From a virus: 52,569 bases of DNA. The stretch is from positions 1 through 52,569 of IMG/VR virus record IMGVR_UViG_3300022918_000016; one strand, written 5' to 3'. The position numbers were made by a program, and so were the translations under genes. Under the pieces are notes generated by a model. It was not told the DNA's origin and did not search any database. It saw only the letters and a list, made by a program, of their open reading frames with translations. This document shows, one piece after another, positions 15,935-23,620 of this stretch (the first letter of the stretch is position 1; each line of letters opens with the position of its first letter).

Positions 15935-16342
15935 TTATTGCTTTGCTGTAATTAAAAAATCTACATCCGCGTTAGCTACGGGCGTTGTGCTTGCTAAAAG
16001 TATCTCTAAATTTAATAACGCTGGTATTACGCTCGTTTGTTGATACACTTGGCAGGTAAACCCGGACACGGTGTTATTGTATATCCTGATTAGCTGCCTG
16101 CCTGTTGATGCCTGGTTTACGATGTTAGCCTGCACGTTAGGTATTATCTGATACGGGTTAGGGTATACTACCGTAATTATCCCGGATGCGTTGCTGGTGT
16201 ACGTGTAGGGAACGGATAGTCCAGCTACAGGGGTTTCTTTAAACGATAGTCCCCACAACGAAATCATCGTAACGCATAGCAGCACTAAACCGATACTTAA
16301 AACTTTACTGAACGCATTTTTTTTCTTTACTTCTTCTTTCAT
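15935..16342 (-). CDS. Membrane-anchored protein after the fibre genes, 135 aa
   Basis: A lysine-rich start, one membrane segment at about 14-31 (VLSIGLVLLCVTMISLWG), then a beta-rich domain of about 100 residues (ASGIITVVYPNPYQIIPN). The cargo would face the periplasm. Between the fibre and lysis genes it could be a lysis factor, an exclusion protein or a virion component; no family recognised. Confidence 0.65.
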   Translation of the reverse strand: MKEEVKKKNAFSKVLSIGLVLLCVTMISLWGLSFKETPVAGLSVPYTYTSNASGIITVVYPNPYQIIPNVQANIVNQASTGRQLIRIYNNTVSGFTCQVYQQTSVIPALLNLEILLASTTPVANADVDFLITAKQ

Positions 16343-16360
16343 GTTATATAAATTAATTGA

Positions 16361-17446
16361 TTAAAATGATCCCGTTTTATCAAATGCTGTACCGTTCCAT
16401 TGTACCCTAAGCCCTGAACCCTGCGTATTAAACTGAGGATTTGTAATGCCATCAACAGTACCGCCAACAGTTAGAACTCCAGTTCCTTTGTTTTTAATAA
16501 CAAACTCCATATTAGTGGTTAACCCTGTAGGAAGGGTAAATGTACCGTTTCCAGAGGTAAGTGCTACATAATAATCAGCAGTAGTTATAGTGGTATTGCC
16601 GGTAAGCATTCTAACGGGTTTATTGTTGGCTACGGCGTTTAGTTGGGATAGGTTTACTGCATGCCCTGACAGAGTACCATTCGGCACGGTTACTGGCAAT
16701 GAAAAACTTGCGCCGCTGGTAGAATTAAACGGTATAGAAGTTACAATCTGATCTAACAATACCCTGAATACACTCGTATGTACAGGACTGACACCTCCTG
16801 CAGCAACGGTATTACTACCTAAATCTAATAGTATTTTTTCGCCTGTACCGGCAGAACTTATAAATGGACTAACTAATATGCAACCAAAAGATGAATCTCC
16901 TGATTTATTTATAGTAGGCCTTAAAGCAAGCCCATGTGTCCTTCCTGTAGTTCCTGTCTGAGTTCCTGCTACTACGTTTTGATTTGCACCTGGTTGACTT
17001 GCTGAAGATATAGATCTAACCGCCCCTGAATCCCCTTGTGATGGCGAAACTATTAATTGATTACCGGCTACATCAAATATCATCCCTCCGAGAGTGCCGT
17101 TACCACCCTGTTCTGCGGTAATAGTCAAATTGCCTCCGTTTTCCCTAATAACAAACCTCCTGTAGTTAGTGCCGTCGTTATTAGTATAGAACGCAATACC
17201 CGTAGAACCAGCGTTAATTGTAATTGGATGCGTGATGCCGCTATTAGTACCGAAGCCTATACCTAATCCATTTGTTCCTTCAAATAGCTTAGTGCTTTCT
17301 GCCAATCCTGTGGCTGCGTATATCACAAACCTACCTGCAGTACCGTTTATTTGCGTTTTATCAGCTTTTAATCCTAAAGCTGTAGATAGTCCAGTTATTT
17401 CAGCTAACTGATAATCGTCTATTTGTGCGTGTTTTATTTTTGCCAT
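16361..17446 (-). CDS. Tail fibre or spike protein, 361 aa
   Basis: Starts AKIKHAQIDDYQLAEITGL, a fibre N-terminal attachment pattern with AL-x-LKADK, and continues as Gly, Ser, Thr and Asn-rich beta repeats typical of trimeric fibres. The last 70 residues (FTLPTGLTTNMEFVIKNKG onward) form a small beta domain at the tip, probably the receptor-binding end. Last of the tail genes, the usual place for the host-range fibre. Confidence 0.75.
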   Translation of the reverse strand: MAKIKHAQIDDYQLAEITGLSTALGLKADKTQINGTAGRFVIYAATGLAESTKLFEGTNGLGIGFGTNSGITHPITINAGSTGIAFYTNNDGTNYRRFVIRENGGNLTITAEQGGNGTLGGMIFDVAGNQLIVSPSQGDSGAVRSISSASQPGANQNVVAGTQTGTTGRTHGLALRPTINKSGDSSFGCILVSPFISSAGTGEKILLDLGSNTVAAGGVSPVHTSVFRVLLDQIVTSIPFNSTSGASFSLPVTVPNGTLSGHAVNLSQLNAVANNKPVRMLTGNTTITTADYYVALTSGNGTFTLPTGLTTNMEFVIKNKGTGVLTVGGTVDGITNPQFNTQGSGLRVQWNGTAFDKTGSF

Positions 17447-17452
17447 GATTTA

Positions 17453-18154
17453 TTATAATTGAAATACTCCTACGAACCATATATTACTTGATGCAAATGC
17501 TGAATTCGCAGTAGTGAGCGAATACGTTCCTCTCCTTGAAAAATACAACTTCATATTTGTATTTGCTACACCTGTGTATTGCGTACCATCAGGGTTGTAG
17601 AATTTTATTTGCGCAGATACGTTATTTACCGATCCTATCCTTACATCATAAGCTGACGTGTCTCTTGCGGTTGCCTGCACATCGTAAGTAGTACCGAAAT
17701 TTTCAGTAGTAATAGTTAATACTCCCGATGCATACGACATCGTAGGGAATATATTATTAGTAGATGTAAATAAACCTGTAGTTGAATTATAGGTTATGTA
17801 ATCGGATTGGTCGCTCTTGTACATAGAAATCTCAGCACTTCCTCTCAATACTGAGCTGCCCATAGTAACACCGTTTTTGGCATAAGTTTCATCAGGGGTT
17901 GCTATAAAACTTATTATATTATCGTAGGTTTTATTATAAGTTATTACAGGCATACCTGTACCGCTTGTTGTTACGCTAAGGCATCCACTCCTGCCGTAAT
18001 GAGTGGCATCTTCTATAAATTCCCAAGTTCCGGCATTATTTCTAATAACACCCGCTATTATCTCTATAGTTCTGCCTGTTTCTCTTTGTATTGCCGGTAT
18101 TTGAGATTGAGCCGCTTGCAGCTCTGCTATTGTTATGTAAGGAACTACTACCAT
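17453..18154 (-). CDS. Tail-associated structural protein, 233 aa
   Basis: Beta-rich and Thr/Ser-rich, with a short helical N-terminus (TIAELQAAQSQIPAIQ) that may attach to a neighbour. Its start overlaps the upstream gene by one base. Likely part of the fibre or baseplate assembly by position and composition only. Confidence 0.65.
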   Translation of the reverse strand: MVVVPYITIAELQAAQSQIPAIQRETGRTIEIIAGVIRNNAGTWEFIEDATHYGRSGCLSVTTSGTGMPVITYNKTYDNIISFIATPDETYAKNGVTMGSSVLRGSAEISMYKSDQSDYITYNSTTGLFTSTNNIFPTMSYASGVLTITTENFGTTYDVQATARDTSAYDVRIGSVNNVSAQIKFYNPDGTQYTGVANTNMKLYFSRRGTYSLTTANSAFASSNIWFVGVFQL

Positions 18155-19440
18155 TATGTATTTATTATATATTCGTAAACAGGATTTATTTCTTCTCCTG
18201 AAACTAAGGTTGGTAAAATTGTTATTGTTTTAGGCAGTGTTAAAGTATAATCTGTATTTAATTTTAGTTTAACTCCATTCCTGAATACAGCCCTTAGATT
18301 AGCTATGTTATTTGCTACAGTAAAAATATTAGACGAACTGTAAGTAAAATATTCATTGTCGCTTCCCGCTATATTTAACCCAATAACATCGGAATCGCTA
18401 ATGTATAGAGTATTATCTGTTGTTAAATTCGGGGATGCACCTGCTATCATAGCCGCTATACCCTTCCTCTGTACATAGTCCAAATCCCCTGTAGCATTAG
18501 CTGTGAAATCTTGTAAACCCGTAAGTCCTGATGATAAAGGATAGTTAGATCCAATTACAGTGCCTTCCGCCTGTACACTTATGTTTGACTGGTAATTAGT
18601 AGTATTCTCTACTGTGTTTAACGATATTAAACCCTCGCCAAACAACATAAATGATTTTGAATCACTACTATTACTAAAAATTGTGAGATCGTTTTCTTCT
18701 CCTATAAATTCTATATCCCCCGTTACCGGAATTCCGCCAACAGTTCCTGTAAGCGGAATATAGTAAGGCGGCGTAGCATTTTCACTCAACAGCTGAAAAT
18801 CACTAACCGTAGACTGCAATTGCCCCACTCCGTAAATACCCGATGCGCCTACAAATAAATACGACTGCTCTAAACCGTTTACAGTACCTTTAAATAACGT
18901 GTATCCATCGGTTTGCGGCTGTATTACAATAGGTGTAGTCTGAGTATTTAGCCACTCCGAAACATTCTGTGTAGTTAAAGCGCCGTAATTCACGATATCT
19001 GTTGTGGGGTCACTTTCTACTTCATCGGCAGCAGGAACATTAGCATTTATTAATCCTAAATCGCCTCGTGTTATCTGAATACCGCCCACCCCGTAAGTAC
19101 CTTTACCTTTATTGAATAATTTATAAAAATAAGTAGACACAGTGTCGTTTTCGTTTACGCTAACCATAAACCAAACGCTTTGAATTTGGCTAACTGTGTA
19201 TGAGGGTAAAGCGTTTATAGCCGCCAGTACATTTGTTAGGTCAGAACTATTGGTTAACACGTTTTTCCTTATATCGATATTATCCTGATCTATCCCTCCT
19301 GAAAATTCACTAAAAGGGATAGTTACTAATTCTCCTGCGTTTTCTCCGGAAATTATCCTGCCTATAGGCTCTACATTTTCTATGTCGGTTACAACATCAG
19401 GTTCGGTAACGAAATTAACTTTACCTTTTATAAGCTTCAT
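18154..19440 (-). CDS. Tail fibre or baseplate-associated protein, 428 aa
   Basis: Opens MKLIKGKVNFVTEPDVV and continues with repeated segments of the form YGVGGIQITRGDLGLINA and YGVGQLQSTVSDFQLL, hinting at an internal duplication. A VQRKGIAAMIAG segment near 320 resembles a coiled fibre joint. The C-terminal 90 residues are beta-rich. Structural role inferred from context. Confidence 0.65.
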   Translation of the reverse strand: MKLIKGKVNFVTEPDVVTDIENVEPIGRIISGENAGELVTIPFSEFSGGIDQDNIDIRKNVLTNSSDLTNVLAAINALPSYTVSQIQSVWFMVSVNENDTVSTYFYKLFNKGKGTYGVGGIQITRGDLGLINANVPAADEVESDPTTDIVNYGALTTQNVSEWLNTQTTPIVIQPQTDGYTLFKGTVNGLEQSYLFVGASGIYGVGQLQSTVSDFQLLSENATPPYYIPLTGTVGGIPVTGDIEFIGEENDLTIFSNSSDSKSFMLFGEGLISLNTVENTTNYQSNISVQAEGTVIGSNYPLSSGLTGLQDFTANATGDLDYVQRKGIAAMIAGASPNLTTDNTLYISDSDVIGLNIAGSDNEYFTYSSSNIFTVANNIANLRAVFRNGVKLKLNTDYTLTLPKTITILPTLVSGEEINPVYEYIINT

Positions 19441-19452
19441 ATAATAAATTGT

Positions 19453-20289
19453 TTAATTACTTTCTTCATAGCCTGGTTCTCCTTCCATTGGGTAAAAATC
19501 TCCGTCGCCCCATTCTATGCTTGCTAAATCCGTGAGGTCGCCGCCTTTCCACCTGCCTGTATATAATACGGGATAACCGTCTGTATTAATTATCATAGCC
19601 TGAAAATAATCGCCAACCTCCTGCACATAAATATCTTGATTTGGCGTTAAATCGCCGTCTATGTACTGGTAGCCTTTTTTAAAAAACCTTGCTTCGTTAA
19701 ACTCTGCTGGCCTGTCAATCAAATTCAATATCGGTGCAACCCCGAAACCTGTAGCATTTCCGCTTCCATCGGTTTGACTGCCTGTAATCAGGTAACTATC
19801 CGGTGGAAAATATCCGGGGTTTAAATAGTTTGCTAAATCCTGTAAATTAATATTCAGTAAAGGGTTTTGCATCGACCTGATAAATAACCCGTCTATGTAT
19901 AGTATCTGCCCGTTACGTCCCGTGAACGATGGAACGTCAACATCGGTTAACTGTTTGAATTCATCTACACCACCCGAACCGCCGCCGCCTGTTCCGCCTG
20001 TGGGTATCCTGAAAAATGTTTCTTCTATCAAGTGTCCCTGTAACAATTCTGCGCTTACAGGCGTAACCATATTTTTAGACGGATCTACTTCGCTGTAATA
20101 CGATATAACACTATAATATACATCGGGTAGTATTATCGCGCCTGTAATCGTATTTATCGTTATTAGATTTCCGTTACGGTTTCCTGTATACGCGTTGGCA
20201 TCCCTTGTATCGGGTTCGTCATTCAGAACATACACCCAATGGTTAGCTGATTTCCTCGTTATTATTAATCTGTTTACAGGTATAGCCAT
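19453..20289 (-). CDS. Tail structural protein with glycine-rich hinge, 278 aa
   Basis: An N-terminal beta domain of about 95 residues is joined by GGTGGGGSGG near residue 100 to a second domain with QLTDVDVPSFTGRNGQIL, a pattern frequent in phage fibres. It is acidic at the C-terminus. Likely a tail-tip or fibre linker. Confidence 0.65.
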   Translation of the reverse strand: MAIPVNRLIITRKSANHWVYVLNDEPDTRDANAYTGNRNGNLITINTITGAIILPDVYYSVISYYSEVDPSKNMVTPVSAELLQGHLIEETFFRIPTGGTGGGGSGGVDEFKQLTDVDVPSFTGRNGQILYIDGLFIRSMQNPLLNINLQDLANYLNPGYFPPDSYLITGSQTDGSGNATGFGVAPILNLIDRPAEFNEARFFKKGYQYIDGDLTPNQDIYVQEVGDYFQAMIINTDGYPVLYTGRWKGGDLTDLASIEWGDGDFYPMEGEPGYEESN

Positions 20290-20291
20290 AA

Positions 20292-21653
20292 TTAAGTTGT
20301 TGGTAGTGAAAATATAACTACGTTTGAAATTATCCCGTAAACAGGGTATGTTATTCTAAAATACCTGTATTGTATCGATGATGCCGGGGTAGCTACAATT
20401 AAAGGACTGCTGTTTCCTCGCGTGTTACGAATCCAGTTTATACCATCCGTTGATATTTCCGCGAAAAATCCTGCGCTTGGCGATGTTGATAACGTGAAAT
20501 CGTAGGTAAAATATAAACTGTAGGTATTTCCTATAGGGTTAAATTTCGGGTTATTTGTGCTTACTTGATTTAAATATATCGTTAATTCAGGTAACTGCAG
20601 AACATTAGAGCGTGTGCCTGTAATCGGATCGTAAACACTGTAATAAAAACCTCCGTTTATATGTCCCGGTACGCCAACGATATTTTCAGGAAACGAAGTA
20701 TTTGCAACGCTCATTTCATCCGTCCATGTTACGCCGTCCAAACTCCATTGGAACAATAAAAATTCAGGATCAAAATTTATTTGCTGGTGCGTATACTGCA
20801 CGACGTTTTCGTTTAGTGAATCTACAGCAGATAAAATTATCTCATATACTGGCAATGGTGGATCAGGTGGTATCGGTGGTACGTAATTAGGATTGTATAA
20901 ATCGAATGGATCGCGCAGTAATAAAACTTCGCTCTCTATAAAATTCTCCCTGCCTTCGGTGTCTGGCGTTTCAGGTGCTTCTTTTAAATCCGTTCCCTGT
21001 AAATCTGAATAAACATATTGATTTCGAAACATATCTTTAAAACGCTCGAAAACCTCAATATCTACAACCCCTGTTTGCCAGCGTTCGTATTTACTGATTT
21101 GGCTAACGCGGTTTGTTTCTTTACCGCTGCCTATCTGTTTATAATTAACAAGCGTTAAATCTGATTTTTTTTGCCTGAACCATATAAATAACTGCGTGGA
21201 TAGCATAGTATCTTCAAGGTTATTCCTGTAATCCCAACGTGAAGTATATTCTGCATTATCCTCAGATAAATAAAATGGTGTGCTATATATTGAGCCTGCT
21301 GCCTGCCTGAACTCGATGTAAACAGGCTGTAATCCGAAATCAAGCGATGTTATAGGTAAGAATGACCAGTCCACCTGTGGCAACCCTGTACGTGGATCGT
21401 TAAACGTTTGGATTATTTCAAAACACTCTGCCGGTATCTCGATTAATATATTGCCGCAAGCATCACGCAGCACCGCATCGTTAATTTCAAGGTTAATACC
21501 ATCGGGCGCATACGTGCGTTGAATGTATTTGTAATCTGAATTAGGTAATAGTTGCACGCCTTCAAAATTATAAATATCCATAAAGGGGCTGTTACGATAG
21601 TACATTGCCTCGTTAAATGTATTGTATAATGATATGAAAGTAGGTTGCTGCAT
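20292..21653 (-). CDS. Tail-tip/fibre protein with Ig-like C-terminal repeats, 453 aa
   Basis: The N-terminal 235 residues are a globular region; a proline-rich linker (PPIPPDPPLPVYE) follows; then two similar domains carry FQWSLDGVTWTDE and FAEISTDGINWIRN, the W-S-x-DG-x-x-W pattern of Ig-like repeats. It is the first gene of the distal tail block. The minus-strand box TATATTTA at 21669-21662 just upstream, one base off consensus, may be its promoter. Confidence 0.7.
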   Translation of the reverse strand: MQQPTFISLYNTFNEAMYYRNSPFMDIYNFEGVQLLPNSDYKYIQRTYAPDGINLEINDAVLRDACGNILIEIPAECFEIIQTFNDPRTGLPQVDWSFLPITSLDFGLQPVYIEFRQAAGSIYSTPFYLSEDNAEYTSRWDYRNNLEDTMLSTQLFIWFRQKKSDLTLVNYKQIGSGKETNRVSQISKYERWQTGVVDIEVFERFKDMFRNQYVYSDLQGTDLKEAPETPDTEGRENFIESEVLLLRDPFDLYNPNYVPPIPPDPPLPVYEIILSAVDSLNENVVQYTHQQINFDPEFLLFQWSLDGVTWTDEMSVANTSFPENIVGVPGHINGGFYYSVYDPITGTRSNVLQLPELTIYLNQVSTNNPKFNPIGNTYSLYFTYDFTLSTSPSAGFFAEISTDGINWIRNTRGNSSPLIVATPASSIQYRYFRITYPVYGIISNVVIFSLPTT

Positions 21654-21730
21654 TTCGAGTGTAAATATACCGAATAAAAATAAAGTAAAAAAATAAATGT
21701 AATTATGCGTGCGTAATTAAAATATAGTAG

Positions 21731-21738
21731 TATATTTG
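21731..21738 (+). promoter_or_regulatory. Promoter -7 box of plus-strand island 1
   Basis: TATATTTG 21 bases before the ATG at 21760, in the 106-base gap between the diverging tail operon and the island of small genes. No convincing TTTG upstream. Confidence 0.6.
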
Positions 21739-21759
21739 TGAAAAATAAAACTAAATATT

Positions 21760-21930
21760 ATGACACCAATTATCTTAAAAGCACTTAAAGATCACGGAGT
21801 ACCTTACAAAAACGAAAACGGTATTTTATTAGCAGGAGAAGAATATACCAAAGAGCAGAAATATTTTTGCGATTGGGTAAATACGTCAGCATGGTCTATT
21901 AAAGATTTAAAAAATTTCTTAGGATACTAA
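21760..21930 (+). CDS. Small hypothetical protein, 56 aa
   Basis: MTPIILKALKDHGVPY then GILLAGEEYTKEQKYF and a helical end. It leads plus-strand island 1 directly after the promoter box. No family recognised. Confidence 0.6.
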   Translation: MTPIILKALKDHGVPYKNENGILLAGEEYTKEQKYFCDWVNTSAWSIKDLKNFLGY

Positions 21931-21948
21931 ACCGCCAGTATATTAATC

Positions 21949-22092
21949 ATGAGTAAAATAAACCCAAAAAATGCAGGGCGTAAACTCGACTTCGGAGAAC
22001 CCAGCAAGCGCGAAACATTCCGATTACCGGCATCACAATCGGATAGGATTAAAGGAGTAATTAATAGGTATCTAAATAAATTTAAGAAATGA
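21949..22092 (+). CDS. Small ribbon-helix-helix-like protein, 47 aa
   Basis: The stretch KRETFRLPASQSDRIKGVI has the strand-then-helices form of Arc/MetJ-type DNA-binding proteins, and the ends are basic. Possible regulator of the island. Its TGA overlaps the next ATG. Confidence 0.55.
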   Translation: MSKINPKNAGRKLDFGEPSKRETFRLPASQSDRIKGVINRYLNKFKK

Positions 22093-22259
22093 AAAAAATT
22101 AACGCCGTCTCATTATTCTGTTTAGGTATCAGCTTCGGGATAAATATCATTAACATATTTGATAACATAATACTAAATAATATAAATTTAGTCATCATAA
22201 ATTGTATAACAGAGGTTTTTATAATAATAATGGTTTTTATAATATTTTTAAAGAAATGA
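22089..22259 (+). CDS. Small membrane protein, 56 aa
   Basis: Two hydrophobic segments (about 6-26 and 33-54) separated by a short Asn-rich loop, with a basic start and end. Overlaps both neighbours by ATGA within an AAGAAATGAA junction that is repeated at three successive gene borders. Confidence 0.55.
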   Translation: MKKINAVSLFCLGISFGINIINIFDNIILNNINLVIINCITEVFIIIMVFIIFLKK

Positions 22260-22522
22260 AACTGTTATTTAAAATATACCCTCTGTTTACGGTCTTAGGT
22301 TTAATAATGATGTTCGTGTCCATGTTTAGCGAGCATGAACCTTGGTTGTTGATATTTTTCTTTATAGGGTTTGGCTTAATGTTATTAGCTGCTAATCTTT
22401 ATGAATTATCGGGAGATTCAAAACGCGATGATGAATACATTTTAGCGAGCCAAAGGAGAATTACTGAATTAGAGAAAGAAATCGATGCTATTAAACTAAA
22501 AACTAAATTACTTAAGAAATGA
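22256..22522 (+). CDS. Membrane protein with C-terminal coiled coil, 88 aa
   Basis: Start at 22256 (MKLLFKIYPLFTVLG) is preferred over 22202 because it overlaps the preceding TGA. Two membrane segments (about 5-23 and 29-46) are followed by a charged heptad-like helix (QRRITELEKEIDAIKLK) in the cytoplasm. No family recognised. Confidence 0.6.
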   Translation: MKLLFKIYPLFTVLGLIMMFVSMFSEHEPWLLIFFFIGFGLMLLAANLYELSGDSKRDDEYILASQRRITELEKEIDAIKLKTKLLKK

Positions 22523-22674
22523 AAACAACCCTAAAAATAAAACACACCGATGGCGTAACCCCTGTATCAGTTACAGGTAATTTAATCGACGGAACATTTA
22601 CAGGAGAATATAAATTTCAGGGTATGATGTATGGTGTTAATATTACTTACCCACCTAAGCCATGCAAACCATAA
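22519..22674 (+). CDS. Small hypothetical protein, 51 aa
   Basis: MKTTLKIKHTDGVTPVSVTG, then a second strand pair, in the style of a small beta-sheet protein. Coupled to its neighbours by ATGA upstream and a 13-base overlap downstream. Confidence 0.5.
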   Translation: MKTTLKIKHTDGVTPVSVTGNLIDGTFTGEYKFQGMMYGVNITYPPKPCKP

Positions 22675-22778
22675 TAATAACCCAAAACCACCCCGACCCA
22701 AATTACGCCCTGCCTTTAAATAATTTATTTACAGATTACGGGAAAAATCCTAACTATGAAAAAATAATTGAATTATGA
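22662..22778 (+). CDS. Very small hypothetical protein, 38 aa
   Basis: MQTIIITQNHPDPNYALPL and a helical end, joined to the next gene by ATGA. Support comes only from the packing of start and stop codons. Confidence 0.4.
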   Translation: MQTIIITQNHPDPNYALPLNNLFTDYGKNPNYEKIIEL

Positions 22779-22975
22779 AATATTACAGAACGCCTATAAT
22801 TTTATTTTTAACACTCCTGATTATAGATTTAATTTTAACCTGTATATTAGGCTGGAATAGAGTTATTAATGCTCTTGTTCAAAATACTGACTTTTGGACT
22901 TTTGTTTCGTTATTAAATTTTGCATTTTCTATATGGTCGTTTAATATGGCTTACAAAACTTATAAAGGTCGGTAA
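22775..22975 (+). CDS. Small two-pass membrane protein, 66 aa
   Basis: Hydrophobic segments at about 8-26 and 42-60 and a basic end (YKTYKGR). Third membrane protein in this island; function unknown. Confidence 0.6.
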   Translation: MKYYRTPIILFLTLLIIDLILTCILGWNRVINALVQNTDFWTFVSLLNFAFSIWSFNMAYKTYKGR

Positions 22976-23030
22976 ATTATTATTCGGTTACTCGGTGTGC
23001 TTACGAATATTTGGAATAACAATAATTTAA

Positions 23031-23231
23031 ATACTAAACGATATCAGCAGTAAAGGAAATTACGAACCAGAGGGTTGAGAGAAAGCCGTTAAGGCAGCAA
23101 AGGAACAGAAATTATTTGATGCCATCGTGGAAACATCCGATGCCATAATTCAGGGATTCAAAAACCACGGCACAGGAAAAACCCGAAACAAAATGACACA
23201 TTTAAAACCTAAAAATAAAAAGAGGAAATGA
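23031..23231 (+). pseudogene. Probable decayed small gene with in-frame TGA
   Basis: This 250-base gap (22976-23227) has no intact gene. One frame reads as convincing protein (AVKAAKEQKLFDAIVETSDA and on to a Lys-rich end), stops at 23231 in an ATGA overlap with the next gene, but is broken by TGA at 23076-23078 and lacks an ATG upstream. The best reading is a gene that lost its start and gained a stop, or an assembly error. Confidence 0.45.
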
Positions 23232-23620
23232 TAGAAATTAAATTTAGAGTATTTGATGTTGATTCATCAGAAATGCTGTTTACAGACTCAGATAACAACT
23301 ACCGCGATTGGTTCTTTGAATTTCAAGGTGGGTTTTTGAAATTATTTACACCTGAAGAAGATGATTTTGCTGAAGAAAGAGAAGCTGTATTCATGCAATA
23401 TACTGGCTTTGAAGATGCAGGAGGTATAGAACTATATGTTGATGATATTATCGAAGAGGATGGGAAGTTCTATATAATTGAATGGGACGAAAGTATGGGT
23501 ATGTTCCAATGTACAAATATTCATTCGTTAGACAACATTGCTTTACATGAGTTTGACGGTGTTAATACGGTATGGCATCAGGGTAATAAACACGAAAACC
23601 CTGAATTACTAACTACCTAA
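23228..23620 (+). CDS. YopX family phage protein
   Basis: 130 residues opening IEIKFRVFDVDSSEML and carrying AVFMQYTGFEDAGGIELYVDDII, the QYTGLKD-(x)-G-(x)-Y-(x)-GDI signature of YopX proteins, which are common in Gram-positive and Bacteroidetes phages. Function unknown. It ends tail to tail with the 907-residue tail gene, overlapping it by 8 bases. Confidence 0.85.
   Translation: MIEIKFRVFDVDSSEMLFTDSDNNYRDWFFEFQGGFLKLFTPEEDDFAEEREAVFMQYTGFEDAGGIELYVDDIIEEDGKFYIIEWDESMGMFQCTNIHSLDNIALHEFDGVNTVWHQGNKHENPELLTT

Noticed and set aside
23076-23078. TGA read as an amino acid (recoded stop)
   Set aside because: Many genes in the window end in TGA with ATGA coupling, so general recoding is unlikely.
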